Part shown: positions 29,514 to 37,791 of the stretch, piece after piece
How positions within the stretch are numbered: position 1 is the first letter of the stretch
Layout: each line of letters starts with the position of its first letter
Source of the DNA: Pelagibius sp050043265
Lineage (GTDB): Bacteria; Pseudomonadota; Alphaproteobacteria; Kiloniellales; Kiloniellaceae
Reading direction: 5' to 3'
Assembly (NCBI GenBank): GCA_050043265.1
Contig: JBHJIR010000087.1
Location: forward strand, 1 to 64,000
DNA: 64,000 bases
Notes under the pieces: generated by a model
What the model was told of the DNA's origin: nothing
The model's database searches: none
What the model saw: only the letters and a program-made list of their open reading frames with translations
Made by a program: the position numbers and the translations under genes

Positions 29514-30704
29514 TCAATTGCCGTTGCCGCCGGTGCCACCGGCACCAGGCGTCTGGGAGCCGTTACCCTGCGACCGACGCAATTCGTTCAGCGGCAGATA
29601 GGGTACCGCCCCGCCGCCCGAAGCCTTGCTGTCCAGGATTACCTTGTCGGTGCCGGTCAGCACCTGCTGCATGGTTTCCAGGTACATGCGCCGCCGGGTC
29701 ACGTCGGGGTTCTGCTTATAGGCGTCAAAGACCGACAGGAAGCGCTGGGCCTCGCCTTCGGCTTCGTTCTCCAACTGCTCCTTGTAGGCCTCGGCCCCCT
29801 GCACCACGCGCAAAGCCTCACCGCGGGCACGCGGCAGGATGTCGTTGCGGTACTTGTCGGCCTCGTTGCGCGCCCGGTCGCGGTCCTGCTGGGCCCGCAA
29901 CACGTCGTTGAAGGCATCGATCACGTTGCGCGGCGGCTGCACGTCCTGCAGGGCCAACTCGGTGATCTCGATGCCGGCCTCGTATTCGTTGAGGGTGTCC
30001 TGCAACAGCGTACGGGCCTCGGACTCCACGGTGCCGCGCGCCTCGGTCAGCGCCGGCTGGATGTCGGTGCGGCCGATGATCTCGCGCATTGCGCTCTCGG
30101 CGGCGATCTTTACCGTCGCCTCGGGCTCGCGGATGTTGAAGAGGTACTTTCCGGCATCCGAAATCTTCCACTGCACCGTGAAATCGATGTCGATGATGTT
30201 CTGGTCGCCCGTCAGCATCAGGCTTTCTTCCTCGACGTCGCGGCGCGCGGTGCGGGCACCGCGGTCATTGCCGGCACCCTGGAACCCGATGTCGATCTGC
30301 TGGACCGTGGTCACGCTGGGCGTCAGCGCGGTCTCGATGGGCCAGGGCAGATGCCAGTTGAGGCCCGGCTGGGTGGTTTCCACCCACTGGCCGAAGCGCA
30401 ACACGACGCCCTGCTCGTTGGTCTGGACGCGGTACAGGCCCGTCGCCAGCCAGGCCAGCAGGATGCCGAGGGCGATCAGCCCATAGGCCGACTTGCCAAG
30501 GCCACCGCCGCCACCGGGCAGCATGGTGCGGAAACGGTCCTGGCCCTTCTTGATCATATCCTCGAAGTCGGGCGGACGAGGTCCGCCGCCGGAGCCGCCC
30601 CCGCCGCCGCGGCCCCAGGGACCGCCACCGCCGGAACCGCCGGACCCACCACCGCCGCCGCCGCCCCATGGGCCGCCGCCGCCACCTTTATTTTCCCAAG
30701 GCAT
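29514..30704 (-). CDS. hflK: HflK, SPFH-domain modulator of FtsH
   Basis: A 396-aa SPFH protein. The first ~42 residues are almost entirely Gly with Trp/Pro (PWGGGGGGGSGG-type), a normal HflK feature, then an amphipathic stretch (DFEDMIKKGQDRFRTML) and a membrane helix (about residues 72-88, YGLIALGILLAWLATGLY). The SPFH core begins RVQTNEQGVVLRFG, and the coiled coil includes AQQDRDRARNEADKYRNDILPRARGEA. It is first in the hflKC-DUF2065 operon and divergent from the mrp gene, with 161 bp between starts. Confidence 0.96.
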   Translation of the reverse strand: MPWENKGGGGGPWGGGGGGGSGGSGGGGPWGRGGGGGSGGGPRPPDFEDMIKKGQDRFRTMLPGGGGGLGKSAYGLIALGILLAWLATGLYRVQTNEQGVVLRFGQWVETTQPGLNWHLPWPIETALTPSVTTVQQIDIGFQGAGNDRGARTARRDVEEESLMLTGDQNIIDIDFTVQWKISDAGKYLFNIREPEATVKIAAESAMREIIGRTDIQPALTEARGTVESEARTLLQDTLNEYEAGIEITELALQDVQPPRNVIDAFNDVLRAQQDRDRARNEADKYRNDILPRARGEALRVVQGAEAYKEQLENEAEGEAQRFLSVFDAYKQNPDVTRRRMYLETMQQVLTGTDKVILDSKASGGGAVPYLPLNELRRSQGNGSQTPGAGGTGGNGN

Positions 30705-30865
30705 ACTAAATTATCCCCGCTGCCTGTTTTCGGTACCCTACCGGGTCTGATTCGAGGCTGAAATCCCTAAGCGCCGGTCTTATATCACGGCTGAGCTATT
30801 GTTCTAGCCGAGTCTGCCTGCTACCTCCTGCGTGCATATCGGCCGGATCGGGGAGTTTTCAAGCA

Positions 30866-32038
30866 ATGAGTGGAATCAGCGAAGCCACGGTACTGGCGGC
30901 CCTGAAAGGGGTTAACGAGCCTGCCAAGGGCCAGGACATCGTCAGCCTGGGCATGGTTTCCGGCCTAATCATCAAGGACGGCAACGTCGGTTTCGCCATT
31001 GAGGTGGACCCGCGCCAGGGCGCCGCGATGGAGCCGCTGCGCAAGGCGGCCGAGAAAGCCGTCTACGAATTGGACGGCGTGACCTCGGTTACCGCCGTGC
31101 TGACCGCCGAGCGCAGCACCCCGGCCGCCTCTCACGGCCAGGGCCACGGCCATGACCACGACCACGGCCACGGCGGCCCCGCGGCCAAGGGATCCGCCGG
31201 AAAAGCGTCCCCGGGCCCGGGCGGTACCGCCATTCCCGGCATCCGCTCGATCGTCGCGGTGGCCAGCGGCAAGGGCGGCGTCGGCAAATCCACCGTGACC
31301 ACCAACCTGGCCCTGGCCCTGGCCCAGCAGGGCCTGAAGGTCGGCGTCCTGGACGCCGATATCTACGGCCCCTCGCAGCCGCGCATGCTGGGGATCAGCG
31401 GCCGGCCGAGCTCGCCCGACGGCAAGATCCTCAACCCGATGGAAAATTACGGCATCAAGTGCATGTCGATGGGCTTCCTGGTCGCCGAGGACACGCCGAT
31501 GATCTGGCGCGGCCCGATGGTGCAGAGCGCCCTGCAGCAGATGCTGCGCGACGTCGCCTGGGGGGAACTCGATATTCTGGTGGTGGACATGCCGCCGGGC
31601 ACCGGCGACGCCCAACTGACCATGGCCCAGCAGGTGCCGCTGACCGGCGCGGTCATCGTCTCGACGCCGCAGGACATCGCCCTGCTGGACGCCCGCAAGG
31701 GCCTCAACATGTTCCGCAAGGTCGACGTGCCGGTGCTGGGCATCATCGAAAACATGAGCGTCTTCGTGTGCCCCAACTGCGGCCACGAATCCCACATCTT
31801 CAGCCACGGCGGCGCCCACCGCGAGGCCGACAAGCTGGGCATCGAGTTCCTCGGCGAGATCCCGCTGGACATTGAAATCCGCGAGACCTCCGACAGCGGC
31901 CGCCCGGTGACGGTGTCACGCCCCGAGGCGCCCAACGCCAAGGCCTTCAGCGCCATCGCCCAGCGGGTGTGGGAGAAGGTATCAGCCCAGATCGGCGCCG
32001 GCGGCCCGCGCCAGGCCCCCAAGATCGTCATGCAGTAG
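30866..32038 (+). CDS. apbC: Mrp/ApbC-family iron-sulfur cluster carrier ATPase
   Basis: A 390-aa P-loop NTPase that binds and transfers Fe-S clusters to apoproteins in the cytoplasm. The N-terminal ~80 residues are a MIP18-type domain (VLAALKGVNEPAKGQDIVSLGMVSGL). A His/Gly-rich linker follows (HGQGHGHDHDHGHGG, about residues 90-103). The ATPase domain has the deviant Walker A motif SGKGGVGKS at 134-142, DADIYGPSQPRMLG, and the bridging CPNC motif near residue 297. It is monocistronic or leads into the YHS gene; a GC-rich hairpin follows the stop. Confidence 0.95.
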   Translation: MSGISEATVLAALKGVNEPAKGQDIVSLGMVSGLIIKDGNVGFAIEVDPRQGAAMEPLRKAAEKAVYELDGVTSVTAVLTAERSTPAASHGQGHGHDHDHGHGGPAAKGSAGKASPGPGGTAIPGIRSIVAVASGKGGVGKSTVTTNLALALAQQGLKVGVLDADIYGPSQPRMLGISGRPSSPDGKILNPMENYGIKCMSMGFLVAEDTPMIWRGPMVQSALQQMLRDVAWGELDILVVDMPPGTGDAQLTMAQQVPLTGAVIVSTPQDIALLDARKGLNMFRKVDVPVLGIIENMSVFVCPNCGHESHIFSHGGAHREADKLGIEFLGEIPLDIEIRETSDSGRPVTVSRPEAPNAKAFSAIAQRVWEKVSAQIGAGGPRQAPKIVMQ

Positions 32039-32044
32039 CAGGCC

Positions 32045-32074
32045 GCGGGCCCTCGCGCAGATGTGAGGGCCCGC
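32045..32074 (+). terminator. GC-rich hairpin after the mrp gene (terminator-like)
   Basis: A perfect 10-bp stem GCGGGCCCTC/GAGGGCCCGC with a 10-nt loop, starting 6 bp after the apbC stop. No U-tract follows, so it may act as an RNA 3'-end stabiliser or a weak terminator. Confidence 0.45.
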
Positions 32075-32140
32075 CGGCTTGCCGCCGGCCCCGGCGCGGG
32101 CCATCCTCCCAGCAACTCCAACCGGCCCGGGAGGACCGCC

Positions 32141-32608
32141 ATGCTCAGCCTGAGAAAGTGTTTCGTCCCGGCGCTGCTGGCCGCCGCCCTGCTGCTGCCC
32201 GCCGCGCTGGCGCTCCCGGCGCGGGCCGCCGATGCGGTGTTCAACACCGACGGCGTCGCCATCGAAGGGACCGATCCGGTCGCCTACTTCACCGAGGGCA
32301 AGCCGATCTCCGGCGACCCCGCGATCACCCACGACTACGCCGGCGCCACCTGGCGCTTCGCCTCCACGGCCAACCGCGACGCCTTCGCCGCCGACCCGGC
32401 GCGCTATGCGCCGCAGTACGGCGGCTATTGTGCCTGGGCCGTCTCCCAAGGCTACACCGCACCAACCGTCGCCGAAGCCTGGCACATCGAAGACGGCAAG
32501 CTTTACCTGAATTATTCCAGGTCGGTTCAGCGTCAGTGGTCGGAGGACATCCCCGGCAACATCTCCAAGGCCGACACCAACTGGCCGGAACTTAAAACCG
32601 CGAACTAG
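32141..32608 (+). CDS. Exported YHS-domain protein
   Basis: A 155-aa secreted protein. ATG 32141 has GGGAGGA upstream. A clear Sec signal peptide (residues 1-29, LLAAALLLPAALALPARAADA) precedes a YHS-type domain: VAIEGTDPVAYFTEGKPISGD, THDYAGATWRFASTANRDAF, and ARYAPQYGGYCAWAVSQGY. This pattern matches exported YHS proteins common in Proteobacteria, proposed to bind metals or small ligands; the true ligand is unknown. The C-terminus overlaps the end of the convergent SRPBCC gene by 4 bp. Confidence 0.88.
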   Translation: MLSLRKCFVPALLAAALLLPAALALPARAADAVFNTDGVAIEGTDPVAYFTEGKPISGDPAITHDYAGATWRFASTANRDAFAADPARYAPQYGGYCAWAVSQGYTAPTVAEAWHIEDGKLYLNYSRSVQRQWSEDIPGNISKADTNWPELKTAN

Positions 32609-33021
32609 CCGCCGCACATCTTCTTCAGGTTCTCGAAACCGGCCTCGTAGATTCCGCTGATCGCCGCCACGGCGTCGCCCTCAGGGGCGCCCTTGGCCTC
32701 GAAATCGCTCGACCATTCGACCGAACAGCCCTTGCCGCTGTCCCGCACCCTCAGCGTCGAGGTGTAGTTGTTCACCGGCAGCGGGCCGGAGACGATGGTG
32801 TAGGTGTAGCGGCGCTCCTTGTCGTCGATCTGCTCCAGCTTTTCCTCGATGGTGCCGCCGCCCATCAGCGACAGCTTGCGCACCGTGGCGCCATCCTCCT
32901 TCTTCAGCTCGCTCTTTTCGACGGCCGGGTGCCAGTCGGGCAGCGCGTTGAAGTTGCCGATCACCGCCCAGACGGTTTTCGCCGGCACCGGCAGCTCGGT
33001 GGTGGAACTGACCTTGGCCAT
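32605..33021 (-). CDS. SRPBCC family (polyketide cyclase/START-like) protein
   Basis: A 138-aa helix-grip protein. The N-terminal block KVSSTTELPVPAKTVWAVIGNFNALPDWHP and the central ERRYTYTIVSGPLPVNNYTSTLRV with the C-terminal long helix (AAISGIYEAGFENLKKM) match the SRPBCC/Polyketide_cyc2 superfamily, which binds hydrophobic ligands. No catalytic residues can be assigned. It converges on the YHS gene with a 4-bp overlap of stop codons. The role is unknown. Confidence 0.85.
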   Translation of the reverse strand: MAKVSSTTELPVPAKTVWAVIGNFNALPDWHPAVEKSELKKEDGATVRKLSLMGGGTIEEKLEQIDDKERRYTYTIVSGPLPVNNYTSTLRVRDSGKGCSVEWSSDFEAKGAPEGDAVAAISGIYEAGFENLKKMCGG

Positions 33022-33143
33022 GGTTCAGGGACCTCCCTCATTGTTCTTGGTTATGGGTTCTTGGTTAGGGTATTCGCGAATGCGGGCCAGTCTAGAACCT
33101 CCCCCGCCGCGCCGACAACCAAGCCGAAAGACCTAGGCAGGCC

Positions 33144-33680
33144 TCAGACCGTGCCGCGCCGCTCCAGCACCACGATGCTGAACGCCGGCTGGCCCTCGCC
33201 GCCGGAAACCGGCGCGTCGCGGCGCGTTTCCTGCCAGACGGCGGGGTCCAGATCGGGAAAGCGGGTGTCGCCGTCGGGCGCGGCGTGCACCTCGGTCAGG
33301 TAGACGCGGTCGGCCAGGGGCAGCGTCAGGTCGTAGATCTGGCCGCCGCCGATGACCATCACCTCGTCGGCGCCGCTTTCAGCCGCCAGCGCCTGGGCCC
33401 GGGCCAGCGCCGCCTCGACAGTGGCGAAGACCTCCACGCCCTCAGCCCGGAACGCCCCGTCCCGCGTCACCACCAGGTTGGGCCGCCCGGGCAGCGGCTT
33501 GCCGATCGACTGATAGGTCTTGCGCCCCATCACCACCGGCTTGCCCAGGGTCTGCGCCTTGAAGAACTTCAGATCGCCGGAGAGGTGCCAGGGCAGGCCC
33601 CCGGCACGGCCGATGACGCCGTTGTCGGCGCGCGCGACAATCAGGGCGATGGGCACGCCCGCTTCGCTTTTCGCCGCCAT
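33144..33680 (-). CDS. folA: Dihydrofolate reductase
   Basis: A 178-aa enzyme reducing dihydrofolate to tetrahydrofolate with NADPH. The active-site block ADNGVIGRAGGLPWHLSGDLKFF carries the substrate-binding acidic residue Asp36. The cofactor segments VVMGRKTYQSIGKPLPGRPNLVVTR and EVMVIGGGQIYDL are intact. It starts 3 bp after the thyA stop, forming the usual thyA-folA pair that recycles the dihydrofolate produced by thymidylate synthase. Confidence 0.96.
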   Translation of the reverse strand: MAAKSEAGVPIALIVARADNGVIGRAGGLPWHLSGDLKFFKAQTLGKPVVMGRKTYQSIGKPLPGRPNLVVTRDGAFRAEGVEVFATVEAALARAQALAAESGADEVMVIGGGQIYDLTLPLADRVYLTEVHAAPDGDTRFPDLDPAVWQETRRDAPVSGGEGQPAFSIVVLERRGTV

Positions 33681-33683
33681 CGC

Positions 33684-34478
33684 TCAGACGGCCACGGGGG
33701 CTTTGATGTGCGGGTGCGCCTGGTAGCCGGTGAGCTCGAAATCCTCGAAGCGGAAGGCAAAGAGGTCCTTCACCGCCGGATTGATCGTCATCGTCGGCAG
33801 GGCCAGGGGGGCGCGCTGCAACTGCAGGTCGGCCTGTTGCTGGTGGTTCACGTAGAGGTGCGCGTCGCCCAGGGTGTGCACGAAATCGCCCGGCTGCAGG
33901 TCGCAGACCTGCGCCATCATCAGGGTCAGCAGAGCATAAGAGGCGATGTTGAAGGGCACGCCCAGGAAGATGTCGCCGCTGCGCTGGTAGAGCTGGCAGG
34001 AGAGTTTCCCCTCGGCGACGTAGAACTGGAACAGGCAGTGGCAGGGCGGCAGCGCCATCTTGTCGATCTCCGCCGGGTTCCAGGCAGAGACGATGAGGCG
34101 GCGCGAGTCCGGGTTGCTTTTCAACTGCATGAGCAACTGGGCGATCTGGTCGATGTGGCGTCCGTCCGGCGCCGGCCAGGAGCGCCACTGCGCGCCGTAG
34201 ACCGGGCCGAGGTCGCCGTTCGCGTCGGCCCATTCGTCCCAGATGCCGACGCCGTGCTGTTTCAGGTAGGCGATATTGGTGTCGCCGGCGAGAAACCACA
34301 GCAGTTCGTGGATGATCGACTTCAGGTGCAGCTTCTTGGTGGTGAGCACGGGAAAGCCGTCAGCCAGGTCGAAGCGCATCTGGTGGCCGAACAGACTCTG
34401 GGTGCCGGTGCCGGTACGGTCGCTCTTGTAGACGCCTTCCTCGCGGACCTTGCGCAGGAGATCGAGATACTGCTTCAC
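33684..34478 (-). CDS. thyA: Thymidylate synthase
   Basis: A 264-aa classical (non-flavin) enzyme converting dUMP to dTMP with methylene-tetrahydrofolate. The nucleophile is Cys146 in ALPPCHCLFQFYV, the same number as in E. coli ThyA, which has the same length. Other signatures are RTGTGTQSLFG, ELLWFLAGDTNIAYL and QRSGDIFLGVPFNIASYALL. It is upstream of and probably cotranscribed with folA. A GGGGAAAGGAACC-type Shine-Dalgarno region precedes ATG 34478. Confidence 0.97.
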   Translation of the reverse strand: MKQYLDLLRKVREEGVYKSDRTGTGTQSLFGHQMRFDLADGFPVLTTKKLHLKSIIHELLWFLAGDTNIAYLKQHGVGIWDEWADANGDLGPVYGAQWRSWPAPDGRHIDQIAQLLMQLKSNPDSRRLIVSAWNPAEIDKMALPPCHCLFQFYVAEGKLSCQLYQRSGDIFLGVPFNIASYALLTLMMAQVCDLQPGDFVHTLGDAHLYVNHQQQADLQLQRAPLALPTMTINPAVKDLFAFRFEDFELTGYQAHPHIKAPVAV

Positions 34479-34692
34479 GGGTTCCTTTCCCCTGGCCCTT
34501 TGCCGGGGCCCTTTTCCTCTGTCACGCTCCCTGGAAAACGCTCTCCGGCGGCGCCCGAGTCGCTGCAGACCATTCTAGCGCACAAGCCGCCCTCTGGCCC
34601 GCCCAAATGCTGCCCGCCCCCCTCAACCGAGGGCCGGATGGCCCGCCCGAAACTCGCCGCCCGTAGACCTTTTATCAACGGGATAAAGCGCT

Positions 34693-34990
34693 TATATTAG
34701 GTGTGCCGGCGTGCCGGCTATGGTGCTAAACGGGCCTTTGGAATAAGCGTTACGGACCCGGGGGCAGTACCCGGCGCCTCCACCAATTCCCTCCAATTCG
34801 GCGGTTTTCAGGCCTTTGGGAGGGCTCTCATGGGGGCGAAATAGGATCGACGTGCGTGGTAAAGAGGGGTTCGGTGCCCGGCATGGTACCGCCGTTATCG
34901 GGCCATACTATAGTTGCGAACGACAACTACAGTGAGGCACGCCTCGCCGCTTAATTGCGGTCGGGTTAGCCGACTCTAAGTCCTAGACCT
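34693..34990 (+). ncRNA. ssrA: tmRNA (ssrA), circularly permuted two-piece form
   Basis: The acceptor piece comes first and ends in GCGCCTCCACCA (CCA at 34783-34785). The coding piece starts at 34832 with GGGGGCGAAATAGGATCGACG. The two ends form a 7-bp acceptor stem (one G-U). The tag reading frame resumes at GCG 34916 and ends at TAA 34952-34954, encoding ANDNYSEARLAA. This gene order, with the 3' end of the RNA before its 5' end, is the alphaproteobacterial arrangement; the precursor is cut into two RNAs that stay paired. A possible -10 (TATATT, 34693-34698) places the transcript start near 34705. The 3' end around 34990 is approximate. Confidence 0.95.
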
Positions 34991-35119
34991 TCACAAGTTT
35001 GGGCGGGGTTCGGGGCGCACCTGGCAACAGAAGCGCCCCACTTCAGGGGGTATCGGCAACAACAAGAAACCCCCGCCCCCGCAACGGGCGGCAGGAACAG
35101 GGTGGTCTGGAAAAGAGAC

Positions 35120-35701
35120 GTGACGGAGGAAATGGCAAACGACGGACTGCGGTACGACCGCATGGTGGAAGACGCGCTGCGCAGCGTGGTGCGGCGGGCC
35201 CTGATCCATGCGTCCAAGGAAGGCCTGCCCGGCAATCACCATTTCTACATCACCTTCCGCACCGACCATAAAGACACCGACATCCCCAAGGCCCTGCAGG
35301 ATCGTTATCCCGGCGAGATGACCATCGTGCTGCAGCACCAGTTCTGGGGCCTGGAAATCGACGAGCACCAGTTCTGCGTGACGCTCAGCTTTGCCGACGT
35401 GCCGCACCGGCTGGTGGTGCCTTTCGCCGCGGTGACCGCCTTCGCCGATCCCTCGGTGCGCTTCGGCCTGCAGTTCGACGTGGATTCGGCGGATACCCTG
35501 CCGGGAAGCGGCGCCTCGGGCGACAGCGCTGCGCTGTTCGAATTGCCCGGCGGCGACGCGCCCGACGAGGCGGAAGCGGACGGGGCCGACGCGCAAGAGG
35601 GCAGCAAGGGCGATTTCGGCAACGACGACGCCGAAACCGAGGCGGACAAACGGCCGAGCGGCGAAAAGGTCGTCACCCTCGACGCCTTCCGCAAGAAGTA
35701 G
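35120..35701 (+). CDS. sspB: SspB-like ClpXP adaptor
   Basis: A protein of about 193 aa of the alphaproteobacterial SspB family, which binds ssrA-tagged proteins and hands them to ClpXP. The folded domain is residues ~10-135 (YDRMVEDALRSVVRRALIHASKEGLPGNHHFYITF, then EMTIVLQHQFWGLEIDEHQF). A long acidic linker follows, and the C-terminus GEKVVTLDAFRKK is the ClpX-docking tail. Start choice is uncertain: GTG 35102, GTG 35120 or ATG 35132 are all in frame; GGAGG sits only a few bases before ATG 35132. It lies 110 bp after ssrA, so the tag and its adaptor are neighbours. Confidence 0.93.
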   Translation: MTEEMANDGLRYDRMVEDALRSVVRRALIHASKEGLPGNHHFYITFRTDHKDTDIPKALQDRYPGEMTIVLQHQFWGLEIDEHQFCVTLSFADVPHRLVVPFAAVTAFADPSVRFGLQFDVDSADTLPGSGASGDSAALFELPGGDAPDEAEADGADAQEGSKGDFGNDDAETEADKRPSGEKVVTLDAFRKK

Positions 35702-35780
35702 CGGCACTCAATTCACGTATAGAGCAGAGCGGGCCGGAAACGGCCCCGAGATGGAGACGGGAGACGCTGGAAAGCGTTTA

Positions 35781-35831
35781 CCCCCTAGTGGCGTTTGCCC
35801 CCTAAGTGGCGCCTGCCCCTAGTGGCGCTTG
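35781..35831. repeat. Triple 16-18-nt tandem repeat containing a gene's stop codon
   Basis: Three near-identical units (35781-35797, 35798-35815, 35816-35831) of the form CCCCCTAGTGGCGYYTG. The last unit encodes the final codons and the TAG stop of the small gene at 35819-36019; the two others are downstream copies of that coding end. Confidence 0.8.
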
Positions 35832-36019
35832 CCCATGGTGGCCGGGTCCCAATGCTGGGTCTTCTTCTCGCCCGGCGACTTGCCGAGGCGGTTGGCGACG
35901 GCGGGGCGGCGCACCAGGCCGACGAACTCGTCGAAACGCCGCTTCAGTTCGCGGCGTTCTTCCGCGGTCATCTCGGACTCGGGGATCTCACTGAGATCGC
36001 GGTGACGAATATCGTCCAT
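35819..36019 (-). CDS. Small conserved-looking cytosolic protein, function unknown
   Basis: A 66-aa protein from ATG 36019, preceded by AAGGAG. It is highly charged, with MDDIRHRDLSEIPESEMTAEE then a basic helix RRELKRRFDEFVGLVRR and the tail KSPGEKKTQHWDPATMGKRH. Helical throughout, without Cys or membrane segments. I do not recognise a named domain. The alternation of acidic N-terminus and basic centre would suit a small nucleic-acid or protein-binding factor, but this is only a guess. It is divergent from the hydrolase gene with 175 bp between starts. Confidence 0.65.
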   Translation of the reverse strand: MDDIRHRDLSEIPESEMTAEERRELKRRFDEFVGLVRRPAVANRLGKSPGEKKTQHWDPATMGKRH

Positions 36020-36194
36020 GGCCTGCTCCTTCACTTCCAGGGTCCGGCACTGTCGGAAAATGGGGGGCGGCCCACGCAGGGCGCCCCGCCGGGACAAATC
36101 CCTGCAGAGGAGCTATCATCGCGACCCTTGGTTAAGGGTGTGTTATCGCCCTGGCCGTTTTGCCTCCTCCGGTCTTCAAATTCTCGAAAGCCCC

Positions 36195-36863
36195 ATGAAA
36201 TCCGCCGACCCGCCGCCGACAGTCCTGCCGGAATTCCTTGTCGACACGCCACCGGGGGGTAAGCCTGCCCGCCTCACCTTCGCCTTCGCCCACGGCGCCG
36301 GGGCGCCCATGGATACGCCCTTCATGAGCTTCTTCGCCGAGGGCCTGGCGGCCAAGGGCTGGCGTGTCGTGCGCTTTGAGTTTCCCTACATGGCCCGGCG
36401 CCGGAGGGAGCCCAAACGCCCGCCGCCCGACCGCCAGCCGGTGCTGCTGCAGACCTGGCGGCAGGTGATCGACCATCTTGCGGCCCCGGACGGCCCGGAG
36501 ACCCTGGTCATCGGCGGCAAGTCGATGGGCGGGCGCATGGCCAGCCTGGTCGCGCAGGAAACCGGCGTGCGCGGCCGCGCCTGCCTCGGCTACCCCTTCC
36601 ATCCCGCCGGCAAGCCAGAGCGCCTGCGCACCGAGCATCTGGCCGCCCTCGAGACCCCCTGCCTGATCTGCCAGGGTACCCGCGACGCCCTGGGCAATGC
36701 CGAAGAGGTCGCCGGCTACGACCTGGCGCCGTCGATCCGCCTGCATTGGGCTCCGGACGGCGACCACGACCTGAAGCCGCGCAAGGCCAGCGGACGCACC
36801 GCCGAGCAGAACTGGCGCGAGGCGGTCGATGCCCTGGACGGCTTCTTCCGGGATCTGGCCTAG
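36195..36863 (+). CDS. Alpha/beta hydrolase, KANL3/Tex30-like
   Basis: A 222-aa alpha/beta hydrolase-fold protein from ATG 36195. The oxyanion segment FAFAHGAGAPMDTPFM is near residue 30, the nucleophile elbow is GGKSMGGRMAS (Ser at about 110), and the C-terminal WAPDGDHDLKPRK carries the catalytic His. The acidic member is probably the Asp of CQGTRDALGN. This compact build corresponds to the KANL3/Tex30-like family found in many Proteobacteria; the physiological substrate is unknown. The longer frame upstream of 36195 has no Shine-Dalgarno and is not used. Confidence 0.88.
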   Translation: MKSADPPPTVLPEFLVDTPPGGKPARLTFAFAHGAGAPMDTPFMSFFAEGLAAKGWRVVRFEFPYMARRRREPKRPPPDRQPVLLQTWRQVIDHLAAPDGPETLVIGGKSMGGRMASLVAQETGVRGRACLGYPFHPAGKPERLRTEHLAALETPCLICQGTRDALGNAEEVAGYDLAPSIRLHWAPDGDHDLKPRKASGRTAEQNWREAVDALDGFFRDLA

Positions 36864-36926
36864 CGTTTCCCGGGCCTTTACCGGGATCGGGTTATCCGCC
36901 CGGCAACTCAAAATTGCCGCACCCCT

Positions 36927-36971
36927 CCTGACAACATGCTGTCAGGATGTCTCTGCTAGGATGTTGTCAGG
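36927..36971. promoter_or_regulatory. Inverted-repeat operator upstream of the WYL regulator
   Basis: Perfect 11-bp arms CCTGACAACAT (36927-36937) and ATGTTGTCAGG (36961-36971) face each other across 23 bp. The left arm is also part of its own palindrome, CCTGACA-ACATGC-TGTCAGG (36927-36946). Both sit 35-80 bp before the start of the WYL regulator, so they are good candidates for its own binding sites (autoregulation). Confidence 0.65.
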
Positions 36972-37005
36972 AGCCGGGCAGGAGCCGGCTTAGGAGGCGG
37001 ACAGG

Positions 37006-37791
37006 ATGCGGCGGGCAGACAGATTATTTCAGATTGTTCAGGAGCTTAGGCGCCGAAAACTGGTGACGGCCCGGCAGCTGGCCGATGCCCTGGAGGTGTC
37101 GGAGCGGACGATCTATCGCGACATCCGCGATCTGGCGGGCTCCGGCGTGCCGATTGAGGGCGAGGCCGGGGTCGGTTACGTGCTGCAGCGCGGCTACGAC
37201 CTGCCGCCGCTGATGTTCACCGAGGAGGAAATCGAGGCCCTGGTGCTGGGCGCCCGGATCATCGAATCCTGGGCCGACCCGGCGCTGGCCAAAGCCGCCG
37301 GCGACGTCGTCGCCAAGGTCGAGGCGGTGCTGCCGGCGGAGCTGCGCGACCAGATCTCCCGCACGCCGCTGTCGGCACCGTCGGACCATCGCGCGGCGCC
37401 GCTCAGCATCGACGCCGCGGAAATCCGCGCCGCCCTCCGCAGCCGCCGGAAGCTGCACTTCCACTACTGCAACGCCGAGGGGCGGGCCAGCGAACGGGTC
37501 GTGCGGCCGCTGGCCCTGGCCTTCTACGGGCCGGTCTGGCTGCTGATCGCCTGGTGCGAGCTGCGCATCGACTTCCGCGCCTTCCGCCTGGACCGCATGC
37601 GGGAGATGACCGTTCTGGACCAGCGCTTTGCCGAGGAACGCGGCAAGACCCTGCACGACTTCGTGGTGGCCGACCGCGCCCGCCGGGCTCAGTTCGCCGA
37701 AAACGGCGACAACGGCAGCAAGGCGCTCGAAGCACGGGCAGTGCCCGATGTAGGGGAAGCGGTCGGCGAGCCGGAAGCCGTCGGCGATTGA
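37006..37791 (+). CDS. YafY-type transcriptional regulator (HTH-WYL)
   Basis: A 261-aa regulator with an N-terminal HTH_11 winged helix (MRRADRLFQIVQELRRRKLVTARQLADALEVSERTIYRDI, recognition helix about residues 26-45), a middle dimerisation region, and a WYL ligand-sensing domain from about residue 130 (RRKLHFHYCNAEG, WLLIAWCELRIDFRAFRLDRM). The WYL core reads as LIAWCELR rather than the consensus WYL. Such regulators often respond to nucleic acid or metabolite signals. Its start is preceded by GGAGGCGGACAGG. The stop overlaps the next gene's ATG by one base. Confidence 0.92.
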   Translation: MRRADRLFQIVQELRRRKLVTARQLADALEVSERTIYRDIRDLAGSGVPIEGEAGVGYVLQRGYDLPPLMFTEEEIEALVLGARIIESWADPALAKAAGDVVAKVEAVLPAELRDQISRTPLSAPSDHRAAPLSIDAAEIRAALRSRRKLHFHYCNAEGRASERVVRPLALAFYGPVWLLIAWCELRIDFRAFRLDRMREMTVLDQRFAEERGKTLHDFVVADRARRAQFAENGDNGSKALEARAVPDVGEAVGEPEAVGD

